Assembly: GCA_902785925.1 (NCBI GenBank)
Contig: CADAAI010000006.1
Span: 48,602-112,601 of the forward strand
Source of the DNA: an uncultured Bacteroidales bacterium
GTDB lineage: Bacteria; Bacteroidota; Bacteroidia; Bacteroidales; Muribaculaceae
Reading direction: 5' to 3'
Length of the DNA stretch: 64,000 bases
Made by a program: the position numbers and the translations under genes. This document shows positions 41,491-51,400 of the stretch, piece by piece. Position 1 is the first letter of the stretch, and every line of letters starts with the position of its first letter. The notes under the pieces are model-generated. The model did not search any database. It had not been told where the DNA came from and saw nothing but the letters and a program-made list of their open reading frames with translations.

Positions 41491-43152
41491 TCATTTGATA
41501 ACCAGTTTGCTCGGTTTTCTTGCCGATGCTGAACGCATTATGTAGATGCCTTGTGGCAAGTAGATGAAGTCATCGTTGTTCACTACGTCGATGTGCTTGG
41601 CAAGCTGGCCGCTTGAGGTGTAGATGTCGACATTGTGGTGTGGCTCGCTGCACTTTATAAGCACGCCGCCTTGTGTTGGAATGAAGGCGATGGGCTTGTC
41701 GGCCTCAATGCCATTTATCGCTGAATAGGCCACTGTGATGACATTAGATGGATTTGAGGTATAGCCTAGTCGGAAACTCTGAACGGTGTAGGTGTGAGTC
41801 TGGCCTGGCATGAGGTCATCGAAGAAGTAAACGGTCTCTTCGGTCGTGAATTGTTCGCTTGAGACGATGTTGTTGTGGTCGTCATAGATGATGCGGTTCA
41901 GGATGTAGTAGTCAACGGTCTCAGGCGCTGGATCCCAATGTGCCAAATAGTTCTGACCGTCGATGTCGGTGGCGGGTAGGGCGTTGATAGTGCTTAAAGA
42001 GGGAACAGGGACGCATTCGGCCATAATGTCGGCCCCGTAACTACCAGTGAGGCCACCGTCATAGATGAGCAGTCGGCATTTGTGGCTGCCAAGGGCGGTG
42101 GGCCTGTAGGTTATAACTAGTGGATATCCCTGCTCGCTATTGGCAACACTGCGTGGAATTGTGTTGACGGGTATGCTGAACATTCTGGCGTCGTCACGGA
42201 AAAGCAATACCGAGAGGTCTTCATTAAGGTATTGTCCTTTTACATAGACCGTTAAGCTTAGAGTCTTGCCTATAGCCACTTCTCCCATTTCGATTACAGT
42301 TTCCAGGTTAGGAGTAATAAGCATAGGCTCGCCTTGAGGCTCTTCACCGTTTTGATCCACATAGAATGCTTCGCCATAGTGGTTGCCCCAGATGTACTCA
42401 GCGAGCAGTGGATTATCGATGAATGGGTTGCGGTTGTTCTGAATTTTATAAACTGCCTCGTTGCGTGCTACCTCCTTGTCGCTCACAGGGTCTTCACGTG
42501 CCCACTTGAGCAGCAGGTTTATAGACCACTGATTCAATGTCTGCCACGAGGAATTGGTCACCATATAGGTGTATTTCCAGGTGTAGTCTTGGTAGCAGGT
42601 TGCCATATAGAAATAGGTGCGAGCGAAGTCGCCCTTGTATTCGTCGTCGGGTTCGAACACAGTGCTGCTGCCACCACCTTGGCCAGTCTTAGGAGTGCCC
42701 ACTTTAGTGCAGCCGTTGTTGAAGCTGGCAGTCGACACTTCACCTAGAGGGTAATTGCTCTTTGCCATATTGGCATCGGCATCGCTGGGGTAGAGGTGGT
42801 TCAGGTCGGTGTAGGCATCGACCTGTGTGCCGCCCCACCAGCTCTTGGGGAAGGAGTGCTCGCGGTTCATACCGCTCACGGCACTTGAGCCACGGTAGTA
42901 GCGTGTAATGTTGCTGTACATATCCCATACCTGATTGGGATTCTCGAAGTGGCAGTCTGTACTCTGGAAGTGATACCACAGACTACTGTAAGTCATCACC
43001 GTGTGGTTCTTGAGTAGCTGATGCGCTGCGTTTTTCAGGTCTTGGCCACGCTTGCCGTTGATACTGTTATAGTATCCCACTGGCACGTTGGCACTTGTGG
43101 TTATAGCAAACACCGCGGCAATCAATAAGAGATTATTCTTTAAAGTTTTCAT
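41491..43152 (-). CDS. secreted endonuclease I family nuclease with C-terminal sorting-like domain
   Basis: 553 residues. A signal peptide (1-20) precedes the nuclease domain, residues about 20-250, with NREHSFPKSWWGG and DLNHLYPSDADANMAKS, the His/Asn metal signature of the EndoI/NucM family, which cuts DNA in the periplasm or outside. A fibronectin-like segment (about 330-475) is followed by a terminal 75-residue domain (VDIYTSSGQLAKHIDVV, YLPQGIYIMRSASARKPSK) that looks like a T9SS type A tail. The DNA is probably degraded outside the cell for nutrients. Confidence 0.85.
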   Translation of the reverse strand: MKTLKNNLLLIAAVFAITTSANVPVGYYNSINGKRGQDLKNAAHQLLKNHTVMTYSSLWYHFQSTDCHFENPNQVWDMYSNITRYYRGSSAVSGMNREHSFPKSWWGGTQVDAYTDLNHLYPSDADANMAKSNYPLGEVSTASFNNGCTKVGTPKTGQGGGSSTVFEPDDEYKGDFARTYFYMATCYQDYTWKYTYMVTNSSWQTLNQWSINLLLKWAREDPVSDKEVARNEAVYKIQNNRNPFIDNPLLAEYIWGNHYGEAFYVDQNGEEPQGEPMLITPNLETVIEMGEVAIGKTLSLTVYVKGQYLNEDLSVLLFRDDARMFSIPVNTIPRSVANSEQGYPLVITYRPTALGSHKCRLLIYDGGLTGSYGADIMAECVPVPSLSTINALPATDIDGQNYLAHWDPAPETVDYYILNRIIYDDHNNIVSSEQFTTEETVYFFDDLMPGQTHTYTVQSFRLGYTSNPSNVITVAYSAINGIEADKPIAFIPTQGGVLIKCSEPHHNVDIYTSSGQLAKHIDVVNNDDFIYLPQGIYIMRSASARKPSKLVIK

Positions 43153-43177
43153 ATCGTTTTGTGTGTAGAAATTTCAT

Positions 43178-43900
43178 TCAGAGTTTTCCTAGGGCTTGAT
43201 AACTGTAGAAGTTGCCACGGCAGACGATGATGTGGTCGTCGAGTGGAATTCCCACTGCGTCGCAGGCTCGTTTTACCCGTTGGGTGAGGTTGTCATCTTG
43301 AATGCTGGGGCGAGGGTTATTGGAAGGGTGGTTGTGGGCAAGAATGACGCTGCTCGCTAGATGCGAGATTGCGTGCCTGAGGATTATTTTCTCGTCGCCT
43401 ATTGTGGCGGCTGTACCACCAATGCTTACCAATTCGCGTCCTTTCACGTGCTTGGCTCGGTCGAGCAGAATCACCCACATCTCCTCATGCTCTTTGTCGA
43501 GCATGAAAGTGCTCAGGTAGCGGTAAGCGGCATTGGCGTCGGTAATCTGGAAGTCTTCGTCAAACTCTTCGCCTTGGAATCGGCGGGCTATTTCGATTGC
43601 TGCAAGAATCTCCACGGCTTTCACATCGCCCACTCCACGATAGATGCGCGCAAGGTCATCGTATTTGCGTCTTGCGATCTTGTAAATCTTGTTGTCGTGG
43701 TCGTTGAGTATGCGCTGGCACAGTTCAACAACACTCTCTCCTTGGCTTCCGCTGCCCAAGATGATGGCAAAGAGTTCGGCTGCCGACAGGGTGGAAAAGC
43801 CATACTTCATAGCTTTTTCCCGTGGTCGGTCATCGAGAGCGGTGTTGAATTTGAGCGCTCGTGAGCGTAGTTCTTGCTGCTGGTCGGTATCTTTTTCCAT
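43178..43900 (-). CDS. radC: RadC family JAB1/MPN-type protein
   Basis: 240 residues. An N-terminal HhH-like part (SAAELFAIILGSGSQGESVV) is followed by the JAMM core: FMLDKEHEEMWVILLD, ISHLASSVILAHNHPSNNP and DDNLTQRVKRACDAVGIPL, with the HxH...D zinc ligands. Called DNA repair protein historically, but biochemical role is unsettled. It starts four bases after the glycosyltransferase stop, so the two share an operon. Confidence 0.92.
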   Translation of the reverse strand: MEKDTDQQQELRSRALKFNTALDDRPREKAMKYGFSTLSAAELFAIILGSGSQGESVVELCQRILNDHDNKIYKIARRKYDDLARIYRGVGDVKAVEILAAIEIARRFQGEEFDEDFQITDANAAYRYLSTFMLDKEHEEMWVILLDRAKHVKGRELVSIGGTAATIGDEKIILRHAISHLASSVILAHNHPSNNPRPSIQDDNLTQRVKRACDAVGIPLDDHIIVCRGNFYSYQALGKL

Positions 43901-43904
43901 GAGG

Positions 43905-44903
43905 TTATTTCCCTTTGCGCATTGCTATTTCCTCGTTGATGTCGCGGCCGTGTCCGAGAAGGATTTTCCAGACGAAAGCCTTGATGAAGCCGAAGCCGTA
44001 GGCGCCGAGTTGTATAAAGCTTGACACCACAGCGATTGATGCTATTTTCAGGCTCTTGGTCTTGATGAGCGCGCTGATCCACAGCAGCACGACATAAAGT
44101 GCTAGTGGCAGAATGGCCCACCATCGCCAGAAGATGGCGAGCAGGATGAGCATTAGGCAACCAAGCACGAACACAGCTGGCAGGCAGTGCACGAGTTTGA
44201 GCGAGTCGGGGTAGAGCAGTTTGAGCGTGATGCGCGACATTCCGAAGACATAGGTCTGTCGTGCAAATTTCTTGAGGTCGACGCGTCGCTTGTGGTAGAC
44301 GTAGGCATCGCGGATGAGACGAATGGTAAATCCTGCCTGACGCACTCGTGTGCTCATGTCGATGTCCTCGCTGAACATCTCGCGGAAGCCACCCACCGTT
44401 TCCCACACTTTCCTGGAGTAGCCCATGTTGAACGAGCGGGGCACAAATTTCTCGAGTTGCACCTTGCCGCCGCGTATGCCGCCCGTGGTGAGGAATGAGG
44501 TCATCGAGAAGTTGATTGCCTTCTGCACGTCGGTGAAGTCGTCGCTAGCGGCGTCGGGACCGCCGAAACAGTCGACATATTCTTTCTCGAGCTCGGATTT
44601 CAGTGTCTCAAAATATTGCGGTGGAATCACGCAGTCGCTGTCAAAAAAGATGAAGTACTCACCGCTGGCACGCTCAATGCCGTAGTTGCGCGCGATGCTG
44701 CGGCCTTCGTTGTCCTTGTAATGGTAGTGGAGGTCGAGGCGGTCGTTATAGCGAGCTGCCACTTCGTCGCAGCGCACGGTGGAACCGTCCTCTACAAGGT
44801 AGACCTCAAAGTCGCTGCAAGTCTGTTCTGCTAGGCTTCGCAGCAGGTCCTCAACTTCGGCTGGGCGGTTGTAGACCGGTATTATGACTGAAAAGTAAGG
44901 CAA
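43905..44903 (-). CDS. family 2 glycosyltransferase with C-terminal membrane helices
   Basis: 332 residues. The GT2 nucleotide-binding start (FSVIIPVYNRPAEVEDLLRS) is followed by YLVEDGSTVRCDE, the metal-binding DSDC near 92 and the later GGPDAASDDF and FSEDIDMSTRVRQAGF motif. Two or three membrane helices occupy about 235-315 (FVLGCLMLILLAIFWRWWAI). It would act on the inner face of the membrane on a lipid-linked acceptor. No other polysaccharide genes surround it; radC follows at four bases. Confidence 0.9.
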   Translation of the reverse strand: MPYFSVIIPVYNRPAEVEDLLRSLAEQTCSDFEVYLVEDGSTVRCDEVAARYNDRLDLHYHYKDNEGRSIARNYGIERASGEYFIFFDSDCVIPPQYFETLKSELEKEYVDCFGGPDAASDDFTDVQKAINFSMTSFLTTGGIRGGKVQLEKFVPRSFNMGYSRKVWETVGGFREMFSEDIDMSTRVRQAGFTIRLIRDAYVYHKRRVDLKKFARQTYVFGMSRITLKLLYPDSLKLVHCLPAVFVLGCLMLILLAIFWRWWAILPLALYVVLLWISALIKTKSLKIASIAVVSSFIQLGAYGFGFIKAFVWKILLGHGRDINEEIAMRKGK

Positions 44904-44958
44904 TGCTTTATTGGTTTTAAGTGTTAGTTATAAGCGTTAAGTTCAGAGCTTTTTAGTG

Positions 44959-46335
44959 TTATTGCTCTATGATTTTTTTGAAGGCATTCCATTGCGGTGC
45001 TGCCTTGTAGGCTGCTGCTGTGCCACGGGGAACGTATAGGGTGCAGGCTTTCATGTCGATTTCGTCGAAGACGTCTTTCCCCAGTTTCACGCTGGCCACA
45101 TCCTCAATCTTGCTGGTGATGGATTTCACAGCATCGAGGCCCTTGAATGCCCATCCACCAATTGACTTCACTCCGCTGCCAATTGTGACAGCCTTGATGT
45201 GGTCGTCGTGGAGGAAAGCGCCATAGCCAATATTATTGACAGAATTGCCAATGATGACAGTTTCCAGACTGTCGCAACCGCAGAAGGCACGTTCTCCAAT
45301 CGTCTCCACTGAGTTGGAGATGTTGAGTTCTTTCAAGTTTCTGCAGTAGAAGAAAGCCAAGTCACCTATTGTTTTTACCGACGAGGGTATCTCAAGGTTC
45401 TTAAAGCCATAGCACCCGACGAAAGCCTCATCACCGATAGCTGCGACCGAAGATGGTATCACCGTAGCGTCGCAACCAATAATCAGCGTGTTGGTTGCTG
45501 TTTCGATAATGGCGTTGCAGTTGTCGCGTGAGTCATATCGCTTGTTGCCCTCCTGCACCTTGATTGAGGTGAGTCCATGGCAATTACTGAAGGCGCCATC
45601 ACCAATGCTTGTCACCGAGGCGGGTATCGTCACCTGTTCCAGTCCAGAGCACTCGTAGAAGGCTTTTGGCCCTATCTCTTTGAGAGTTGACGGCAGCTCG
45701 ATTGATTTTAGGCTTGGGCAGATGCTGAAAGCCGCTTCACCAAGCATCTCCACATTGTTGCTCATTGTCACCGTTTCCATCCACCGACAACCACTGAAGG
45801 CCGACTTGCTAATCGTTTTTACCGAATTAGGGATTCTTATCGACTTCAGCGAGCTGCTGGCAAATGCCGAGTTGCCTATAGTTGTGACCTTTTCGGGTAT
45901 TATGATAGTTTGCAGACTACTTTCGGCAAACATGTGGTCACTGATCTCGGTCAAGTCGGGTGGAAGAATCACCTCTTTGAGCCGTGGGCAATAGTTGAAG
46001 GCCTCTTTCCCAATGCTTTTTACCGATTTGGGGAATGCAACACTCGTGAGGTCGGTGTTGCAGCTGAATGTTCCGCGGTCGACGGCCGTCACTTTGTAGG
46101 TCTTGCCGTTGTGCTTCACTTTCTCGGGGATGACGATATCGCCAACGTAACCTTTCTCAGTAGGTGCTGGAGCATCGAATGCAAACATGATAAGCTTGTC
46201 GTAGGTCATGGTGACGGTTTTGCCGTCATCATTGATGTTGTAGCACAAGCCACCTTCCATGAAGTCGTAGGCAAAACTGAGTGCCGGGATCAAGATGGCG
46301 GTGAGTGTTATGAGTAATGATTTTGAGCTATTCAT
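44959..46335 (-). CDS. BspA-type leucine-rich repeat surface protein
   Basis: 458 residues with a signal peptide (1-22, SFAY). About twelve LRR_5 units of 22-24 residues each follow, with the pattern ITxIGDxAFxxCxxLxxIxIPxSV (for example ITSIGDGAFSNCHGLTSIKV). The C-terminal CTLYVPRGTAAAYKAAPQW cap is typical of Treponema/Bacteroides BspA-like proteins that bind host or bacterial surfaces. No dockerin or T9SS tail is seen. A -7 element TATATTTG (46378-46371 on the minus strand) is upstream. Confidence 0.88.
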   Translation of the reverse strand: MNSSKSLLITLTAILIPALSFAYDFMEGGLCYNINDDGKTVTMTYDKLIMFAFDAPAPTEKGYVGDIVIPEKVKHNGKTYKVTAVDRGTFSCNTDLTSVAFPKSVKSIGKEAFNYCPRLKEVILPPDLTEISDHMFAESSLQTIIIPEKVTTIGNSAFASSSLKSIRIPNSVKTISKSAFSGCRWMETVTMSNNVEMLGEAAFSICPSLKSIELPSTLKEIGPKAFYECSGLEQVTIPASVTSIGDGAFSNCHGLTSIKVQEGNKRYDSRDNCNAIIETATNTLIIGCDATVIPSSVAAIGDEAFVGCYGFKNLEIPSSVKTIGDLAFFYCRNLKELNISNSVETIGERAFCGCDSLETVIIGNSVNNIGYGAFLHDDHIKAVTIGSGVKSIGGWAFKGLDAVKSITSKIEDVASVKLGKDVFDEIDMKACTLYVPRGTAAAYKAAPQWNAFKKIIEQ

Positions 46336-46410
46336 GATAGTGTAGTTTTTGTTGGAAATGTTTTAATGTGCAAATATAAGAAAAATGCTCGTCAAAACAA
46401 ATAATTCAAT

Positions 46411-46440
46411 GAAAAACCCGCAAGAGTGTCGCTTGCGGGT
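46411..46440 (-). terminator. terminator of dnaB
   Basis: On the minus strand ACCCGCAAG (46440-46432) pairs with CTTGCGGGT (46424-46416), followed by a T run. Confidence 0.85.
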
Positions 46441-46453
46441 AGTGTGTGAAAAA

Positions 46454-48055
46454 TCAGAATGGCGGTGCCTCCTCGTTGCTGTCGCGCAGGAAGTCGACGT
46501 TGCCTTGAGGCGGCAAGTCGTCGGGACCTAGTGGTGGCACAGGGTCGGGCATTGGGCCCGAGCCGCTCAGGCTGTTCATGCGCGATGGCACCATTTCCTC
46601 GGCGGGAGCGTTGGGCGAGTCGATCGAGTCGTTCCAGTTCTCGAAGCGTGCAAATCGTGACACAAACTTGAGCTTGATAGTGTCGGTGGCGCCGCTACGG
46701 TGCTTGGCGATTATGAACTCGGCAAGGCCACGAATGTCGTTGCCCTCGCTGTCCTCGGCCGACTTGGTGTAGTACTCCGGGCGGTGGATAAAGCACACGA
46801 TATCGGCATCCTGCTCGATTGCTCCACTCTCACGCAGGTCGCTCAGTTGCGGGCGCTTGCCGCGCTTGTCGTCGCCGCGTTGCTCAACGCTACGGTTGAG
46901 CTGGGAGAGCGCCACGATGGGAATGTCGAGCTCTTTGGCAAGCTGCTTGAGTGATCGGGAGATGGTGCTCACCTCCTGCTCACGGCTTCCGAACTTCATG
47001 CCGGTGGCGTTCATGAGCTGCAGATAGTCGATGATGATCATCTTCACGCCATGCTCACGCACCAGTCGGCGCGCCTTGGTTCTCAGCTCGAAGATAGAGA
47101 GTGAAGGGGTGTCGTCGACGTAGATGGGCGCCGAGTATAGTTGCTTAACCCTCGACATCAAGATGCTCCACTCCTGCTCGCTGAGCTGCCCGCTCTTGAT
47201 TTGCTCACCCTTGATTTCGCACACGTTGCTTATGAGTCGGTTCACAAGCTGCAGGTTCGACATCTCGAGCGAGAACACGGCGATGGGTGTGTTATATTCC
47301 ACTGCCATGTTCTTTGCCATCGAGAGCACCAGTGCTGTCTTACCCATAGCAGGTCGCGCGGCGATGATGATGAGGTCGCTGTTCTGCCATCCCGAGGTGA
47401 TGCGGTCTAGTTCGTGGTAGCCAGTCTGCAGTCCGCTCAATCCGCTTTTTCGGTTGCTTGCGTCCTCAATCTTCTTGATTGCGTCGCTGATGATGGGGTC
47501 GATTTGCTGCACATCACGCTTGAGGGTGTTTTTCGACAGTTCAAAGAGCTTGCCCTCGGCTTCTTGCATCAGGTCGTAGACGTCGATTGAGTCATCAAAA
47601 GCTAGTGTAGATAGGTTGGAGCTATAGCTGATGAGCTCACGCGCCAGGTACTTCTGCGCCACGATGCGCGCGTGGTATTCAACGTTGGCGGCGCTCGACA
47701 CTCGTCCGGTCAGGTCACTGATGCGAATTGCCCCGCCTGCCTCCTCGAGGTTGCCGGCAAGCCTGAGCTGCTCGGTCACGGTGAGCATGTCGATGGGGCG
47801 CTGCTTCACGCCCAGTGCCACAATCGCCTCGTAGATGAGCTGGTTGGCGTGGTCGTAGAAGCACTCGGGCTTCAACAGGTCGCTCACGATCGAGTAGGCG
47901 TCCTTCTCGAGCATCAGTGCGCCCAGCACTGCCTCCTCAACGGCTATGTCTTGGGGTTGCGTCTTGCCCAGCTCGCTCACGATTTCGCTCTCGTGCTGTG
48001 GTTTCTTGCGGCCGTGGTTGCGGCTTCTTGATGATTTCCCTGTTTCAAATTCCAT
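46454..48055 (-). CDS. dnaB: replicative DNA helicase DnaB
   Basis: 533 residues from the ATG at 48055. The N-terminal domain (PQDIAVEEAVLGALMLEKDA) binds primase; the RecA core has Walker A ARPAMGKT, SLEMSNLQLVNRLIS, IIIDYLQLMNATG (Walker B) and SQLNRSVEQRGDDKRGKRPQ. The tail is Pro/acidic and unstructured. A consensus promoter lies 25 bases upstream. No intein is seen. Confidence 0.96.
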   Translation of the reverse strand: MEFETGKSSRSRNHGRKKPQHESEIVSELGKTQPQDIAVEEAVLGALMLEKDAYSIVSDLLKPECFYDHANQLIYEAIVALGVKQRPIDMLTVTEQLRLAGNLEEAGGAIRISDLTGRVSSAANVEYHARIVAQKYLARELISYSSNLSTLAFDDSIDVYDLMQEAEGKLFELSKNTLKRDVQQIDPIISDAIKKIEDASNRKSGLSGLQTGYHELDRITSGWQNSDLIIIAARPAMGKTALVLSMAKNMAVEYNTPIAVFSLEMSNLQLVNRLISNVCEIKGEQIKSGQLSEQEWSILMSRVKQLYSAPIYVDDTPSLSIFELRTKARRLVREHGVKMIIIDYLQLMNATGMKFGSREQEVSTISRSLKQLAKELDIPIVALSQLNRSVEQRGDDKRGKRPQLSDLRESGAIEQDADIVCFIHRPEYYTKSAEDSEGNDIRGLAEFIIAKHRSGATDTIKLKFVSRFARFENWNDSIDSPNAPAEEMVPSRMNSLSGSGPMPDPVPPLGPDDLPPQGNVDFLRDSNEEAPPF

Positions 48056-48079
48056 GTTCTGATTTCTCTTTTGTCTCTG

Positions 48080-48110
48080 CAAAGATAGCCTAACCCTCTG
48101 AACGGGCAAA
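48080..48110 (-). promoter_or_regulatory. promoter of dnaB
   Basis: On the minus strand TTTG (48110-48107), 19 bases, TATCTTTG (48087-48080); full consensus. Confidence 0.8.
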
Positions 48111-48141
48111 ATTTCTAATCTACACTTTTATTAACAAAATG

Positions 48142-48237
48142 TTAACATGCGAGCGAGGCTTTTGGCTTGCTTGCCACGTTGGCGACAAGGAAAACGATGA
48201 TGCCTATGCCGACAGCGCTGCAGCGTGCAGCTATCAT
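48142..48237 (-). CDS. possible 31-residue membrane microprotein upstream of dnaB
   Basis: An ATG at 48237 opens a 31-codon frame (MIAARCSAVGIGIIVFLVAN, then VASKPKASLAC) on the same strand as dnaB. Residues about 6-22 would span the membrane and the tail is basic. It ends about 30 bases upstream of the dnaB promoter. There is no clear promoter and no homologue I recognise; it could be a 3' remnant of a lost gene. Weak call. Confidence 0.2.
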   Translation of the reverse strand: MIAARCSAVGIGIIVFLVANVASKPKASLAC

Positions 48238-48442
48238 GCTATAGAAGTAAAAATACGGTAGCATATCACAACTAAAGGGGAAGCTGGCGAGTCGCTAGTC
48301 TTCTTTTTTAAACCACTAGTGACAAATATAGTCAAAAAAATATGAAATATTAAGCCGTTTTGCACGTTATATATTAAACTAAAGTTTGTTGAAGGAAAAT
48401 CATGAAAACCGAGTAAATAAAAACCCCAAACATAAAACCGAA

Positions 48443-51400
48443 ATGCAAAAGTATCTATCAAAATTTATTTTACTACTAACGATCATGGGACTGTTCTCAT
48501 TAAATGCAGGAGCGCAAGATGAGCCCGACTTCGACTACCCCCAGCAGGTGAGCAAGGCTGCCCTGGCACAGCTGAAGAAGGCCCAGCGCAGCGGTGACGG
48601 ACAAATGATGGTTGATGCCCTAGTGCGTTACTCGATTGCCAAGTCAAAGATTTCGCAGGAGACCATCGACACAATCATAACCCAAATTGAGGACGTGAAG
48701 AAACGGGAGCGACGTGCCGACTACAGGGCGCTGCTCAACTACCTTGAGGCAAGTGTGCTGCGTAGCTACGGCAATTCCTATGGAATGCATGACCGCAGGA
48801 ACGCTGCCGATGAAGAGGCATCGGGCGACTACAGCGAATGGGATAAAGCTCAGCTCGATGCTAAGGTGAGCGAGCTCATACATGCTGCCCTTGCCGACGA
48901 AGCGGCACTCAAGCAGTGCCCCGTGGGCAACTACAGCAAATTATTCGTTGACGGCAACGAGATGGGTGCTGTGCTGGTTCCCACATTATTTCAGGCCCTG
49001 TGCATTCATTGCACAGGACTTGTGAATGATAATAATTTGGAAAAAGAGCTAGCGACACGCTGGATAAATTCTTGCACTGTGGGCAGTCCCGAGTGGATGT
49101 ATGCTGTGGCAGAGGTAGATCCCGACACCTATGAAGATTATTTCAAGGAATATGAGAAATATAAGGATAACGAGCACAGTGCCTTGCTGCTGCTCAAGTC
49201 GTCGGCTACCGAGCATTATGCCGCCTACAAGGAATATGTGAACCGTTTCCCAAATTCCTATTACACTCCCGAAGTACAGAACAAGATTTACGGCACCGAG
49301 GCGCAGAGCGTGAGCTTGAGTGTCAAGAAGCATTTGGCAAATACCGACTCAATCAAGATTTCGGGTTATTTCAATAATGTGAACAATGCCGAGGCTCGCA
49401 TCTACCGCATTCCTGACAATTTGTTCAATGAATTAAAGAATAAGTCGTCGAGCGAGAGAGTTGATGTGAAGAGGCTGGAGCTCGTGCGCACTCACAAGCT
49501 GCATTGCCCTGGAGTTGTTCCCTTCACTGGGCATGTCGACGAAACCCTACCACCGCTTCCCTTTGGCCGATATATAATTTTAGGTTACTTTGTCAACGGA
49601 GCAGGCGAGGAAAGCGGGCTGGTGAAGGTGAGTGTGAACGAAGCCATTACAGTACATAACATCACCATGTTCAGCGCTGGTGGTGAGAACTTCCCCGACC
49701 GTGTGTTCACAGTCGACACCCGCAGTGGCGCGCCACAGCAAGGTGTGAGCGTGGGCATTGAGAGCCGTTACAGCGGGAACAGAACGTGTAACTCGACGGC
49801 CATTACCGATAAGGAAGGTAGTTCTTTGTTGCCCACCGATACGAAATACAATTATCACTATGTAACTGCCACTCGCGACAACGACAAGTACGTTCCGTCG
49901 ATGACAGTGTATCCCTACCGCAGTTCGGACAATCATAGCCAAACCTCGGCGCGTGTGTTTACCGACCTCAACATCTATCGCCCCGGCGAGACAATGAAGT
50001 TTGCCGCAATTCTTCACATCATCACCAGCGAAGAGATGAGTCCTCTCGAAGACAAGAAGGTGCGTGTAGTACTCTATGACCCGAATCACAAGGCTGTTGA
50101 CACGCTTGAGACAACGAGCGACGCCTACGGACGCATTCAGGGAGAATTCAAGATTCCTACCGATCGCATGAACGGTAGTTTCTCGCTGTATTTTAGTACT
50201 GGCAATGAACATCTAGGTTACCATTCGGTCAACGTGAGCGAGTACAAGGCTCCCACGTTCATCGTTAGTTTCCCCGATGCTCGCCAAGTGTTCACCCGCA
50301 ACCAGCCAGTGAAGATAACAGGTAAGGCTGCGACCTATAGTGGTGTGCCGGTGCCCAACGCTCAGGTTAAGCTGCACCTCTACCGCAACGAGTGGAGCTG
50401 GTGGTGGCGCTGGTCGACGACTCGCGGCGAAAACATTGTCGACACAGTGATGACCACCGACGAGAAAGGTGAGTTCACGCTCGAGCTGCCCGCGTCGAGT
50501 TTCAAGGAGAATGAGGCAAAGCATTGGCACTACAACTATGTGCTTGAAGCCCAATGCACCAACGAGGCTGGCGAGTCGCAAGAGGCAAGCCACCGCTTCA
50601 TCATAGGCAGCAGGCGTGGCGTGGAATTGAGCGACAAGGAATTCAACAATGTTGAGCCCGTGAAGCTGCCGCTCGTGTTTAACAGTACCGACGAGAACGA
50701 GAAAGGTGTGGAGTGCTACTACAAGATTCAAGATGATAAGAATAATGTGGTGGCGTCGGGCAACATCAATAGCGAGAACCCAGTGCTCGACCTCACTAAG
50801 CTGCCTTCGGGCAAGTATAAAGTGACGGTGAATATGCTTGGCGATGATGAGACAACAAGTGCTTATCTTACATTATATCGCATGGGCGAGAAAACCAGTC
50901 CCGTCAAGGATCACCCGCTGTGGTTGCCTAGCGACGGACGCAAGGTTGACGACAAAAATGTGGGGCACATCACTATTGGTAGCTCTCAGGACGCTTATAT
51001 CTACTACATCGCCAGCTCGCGTGATAAAGTTGAGAAGCAGGGTTGGATAATGATGAAGCAGGGCATCAACGACTTCGCGATAGAGATGCCAAGCACTCCA
51101 GGAGGATATCTTGACCTGCATTTCTACAGCGTGGCTGGTGGTAATGTGTATGAAAATAATGTGCACCTGAACGGTAATGTTAAAGCTAAGGCCCTCAAGG
51201 TTAAGGTTAATTCATTCCGCGACAAGCTAGTTGCGGGCGAGCACGAGAAGTGGTCGTTCACACTTGTTGACGAGAACGACAAGCCTCAGCCAGGCGCTAT
51301 GCTGCTCGAGATGATGGACAAGGCCATTAACGACATCAGCGCCAATAACTGGTACTTCTCACCCAGTATCTTTAGCAAGAGTGTGATGAGGTTTGACCGC

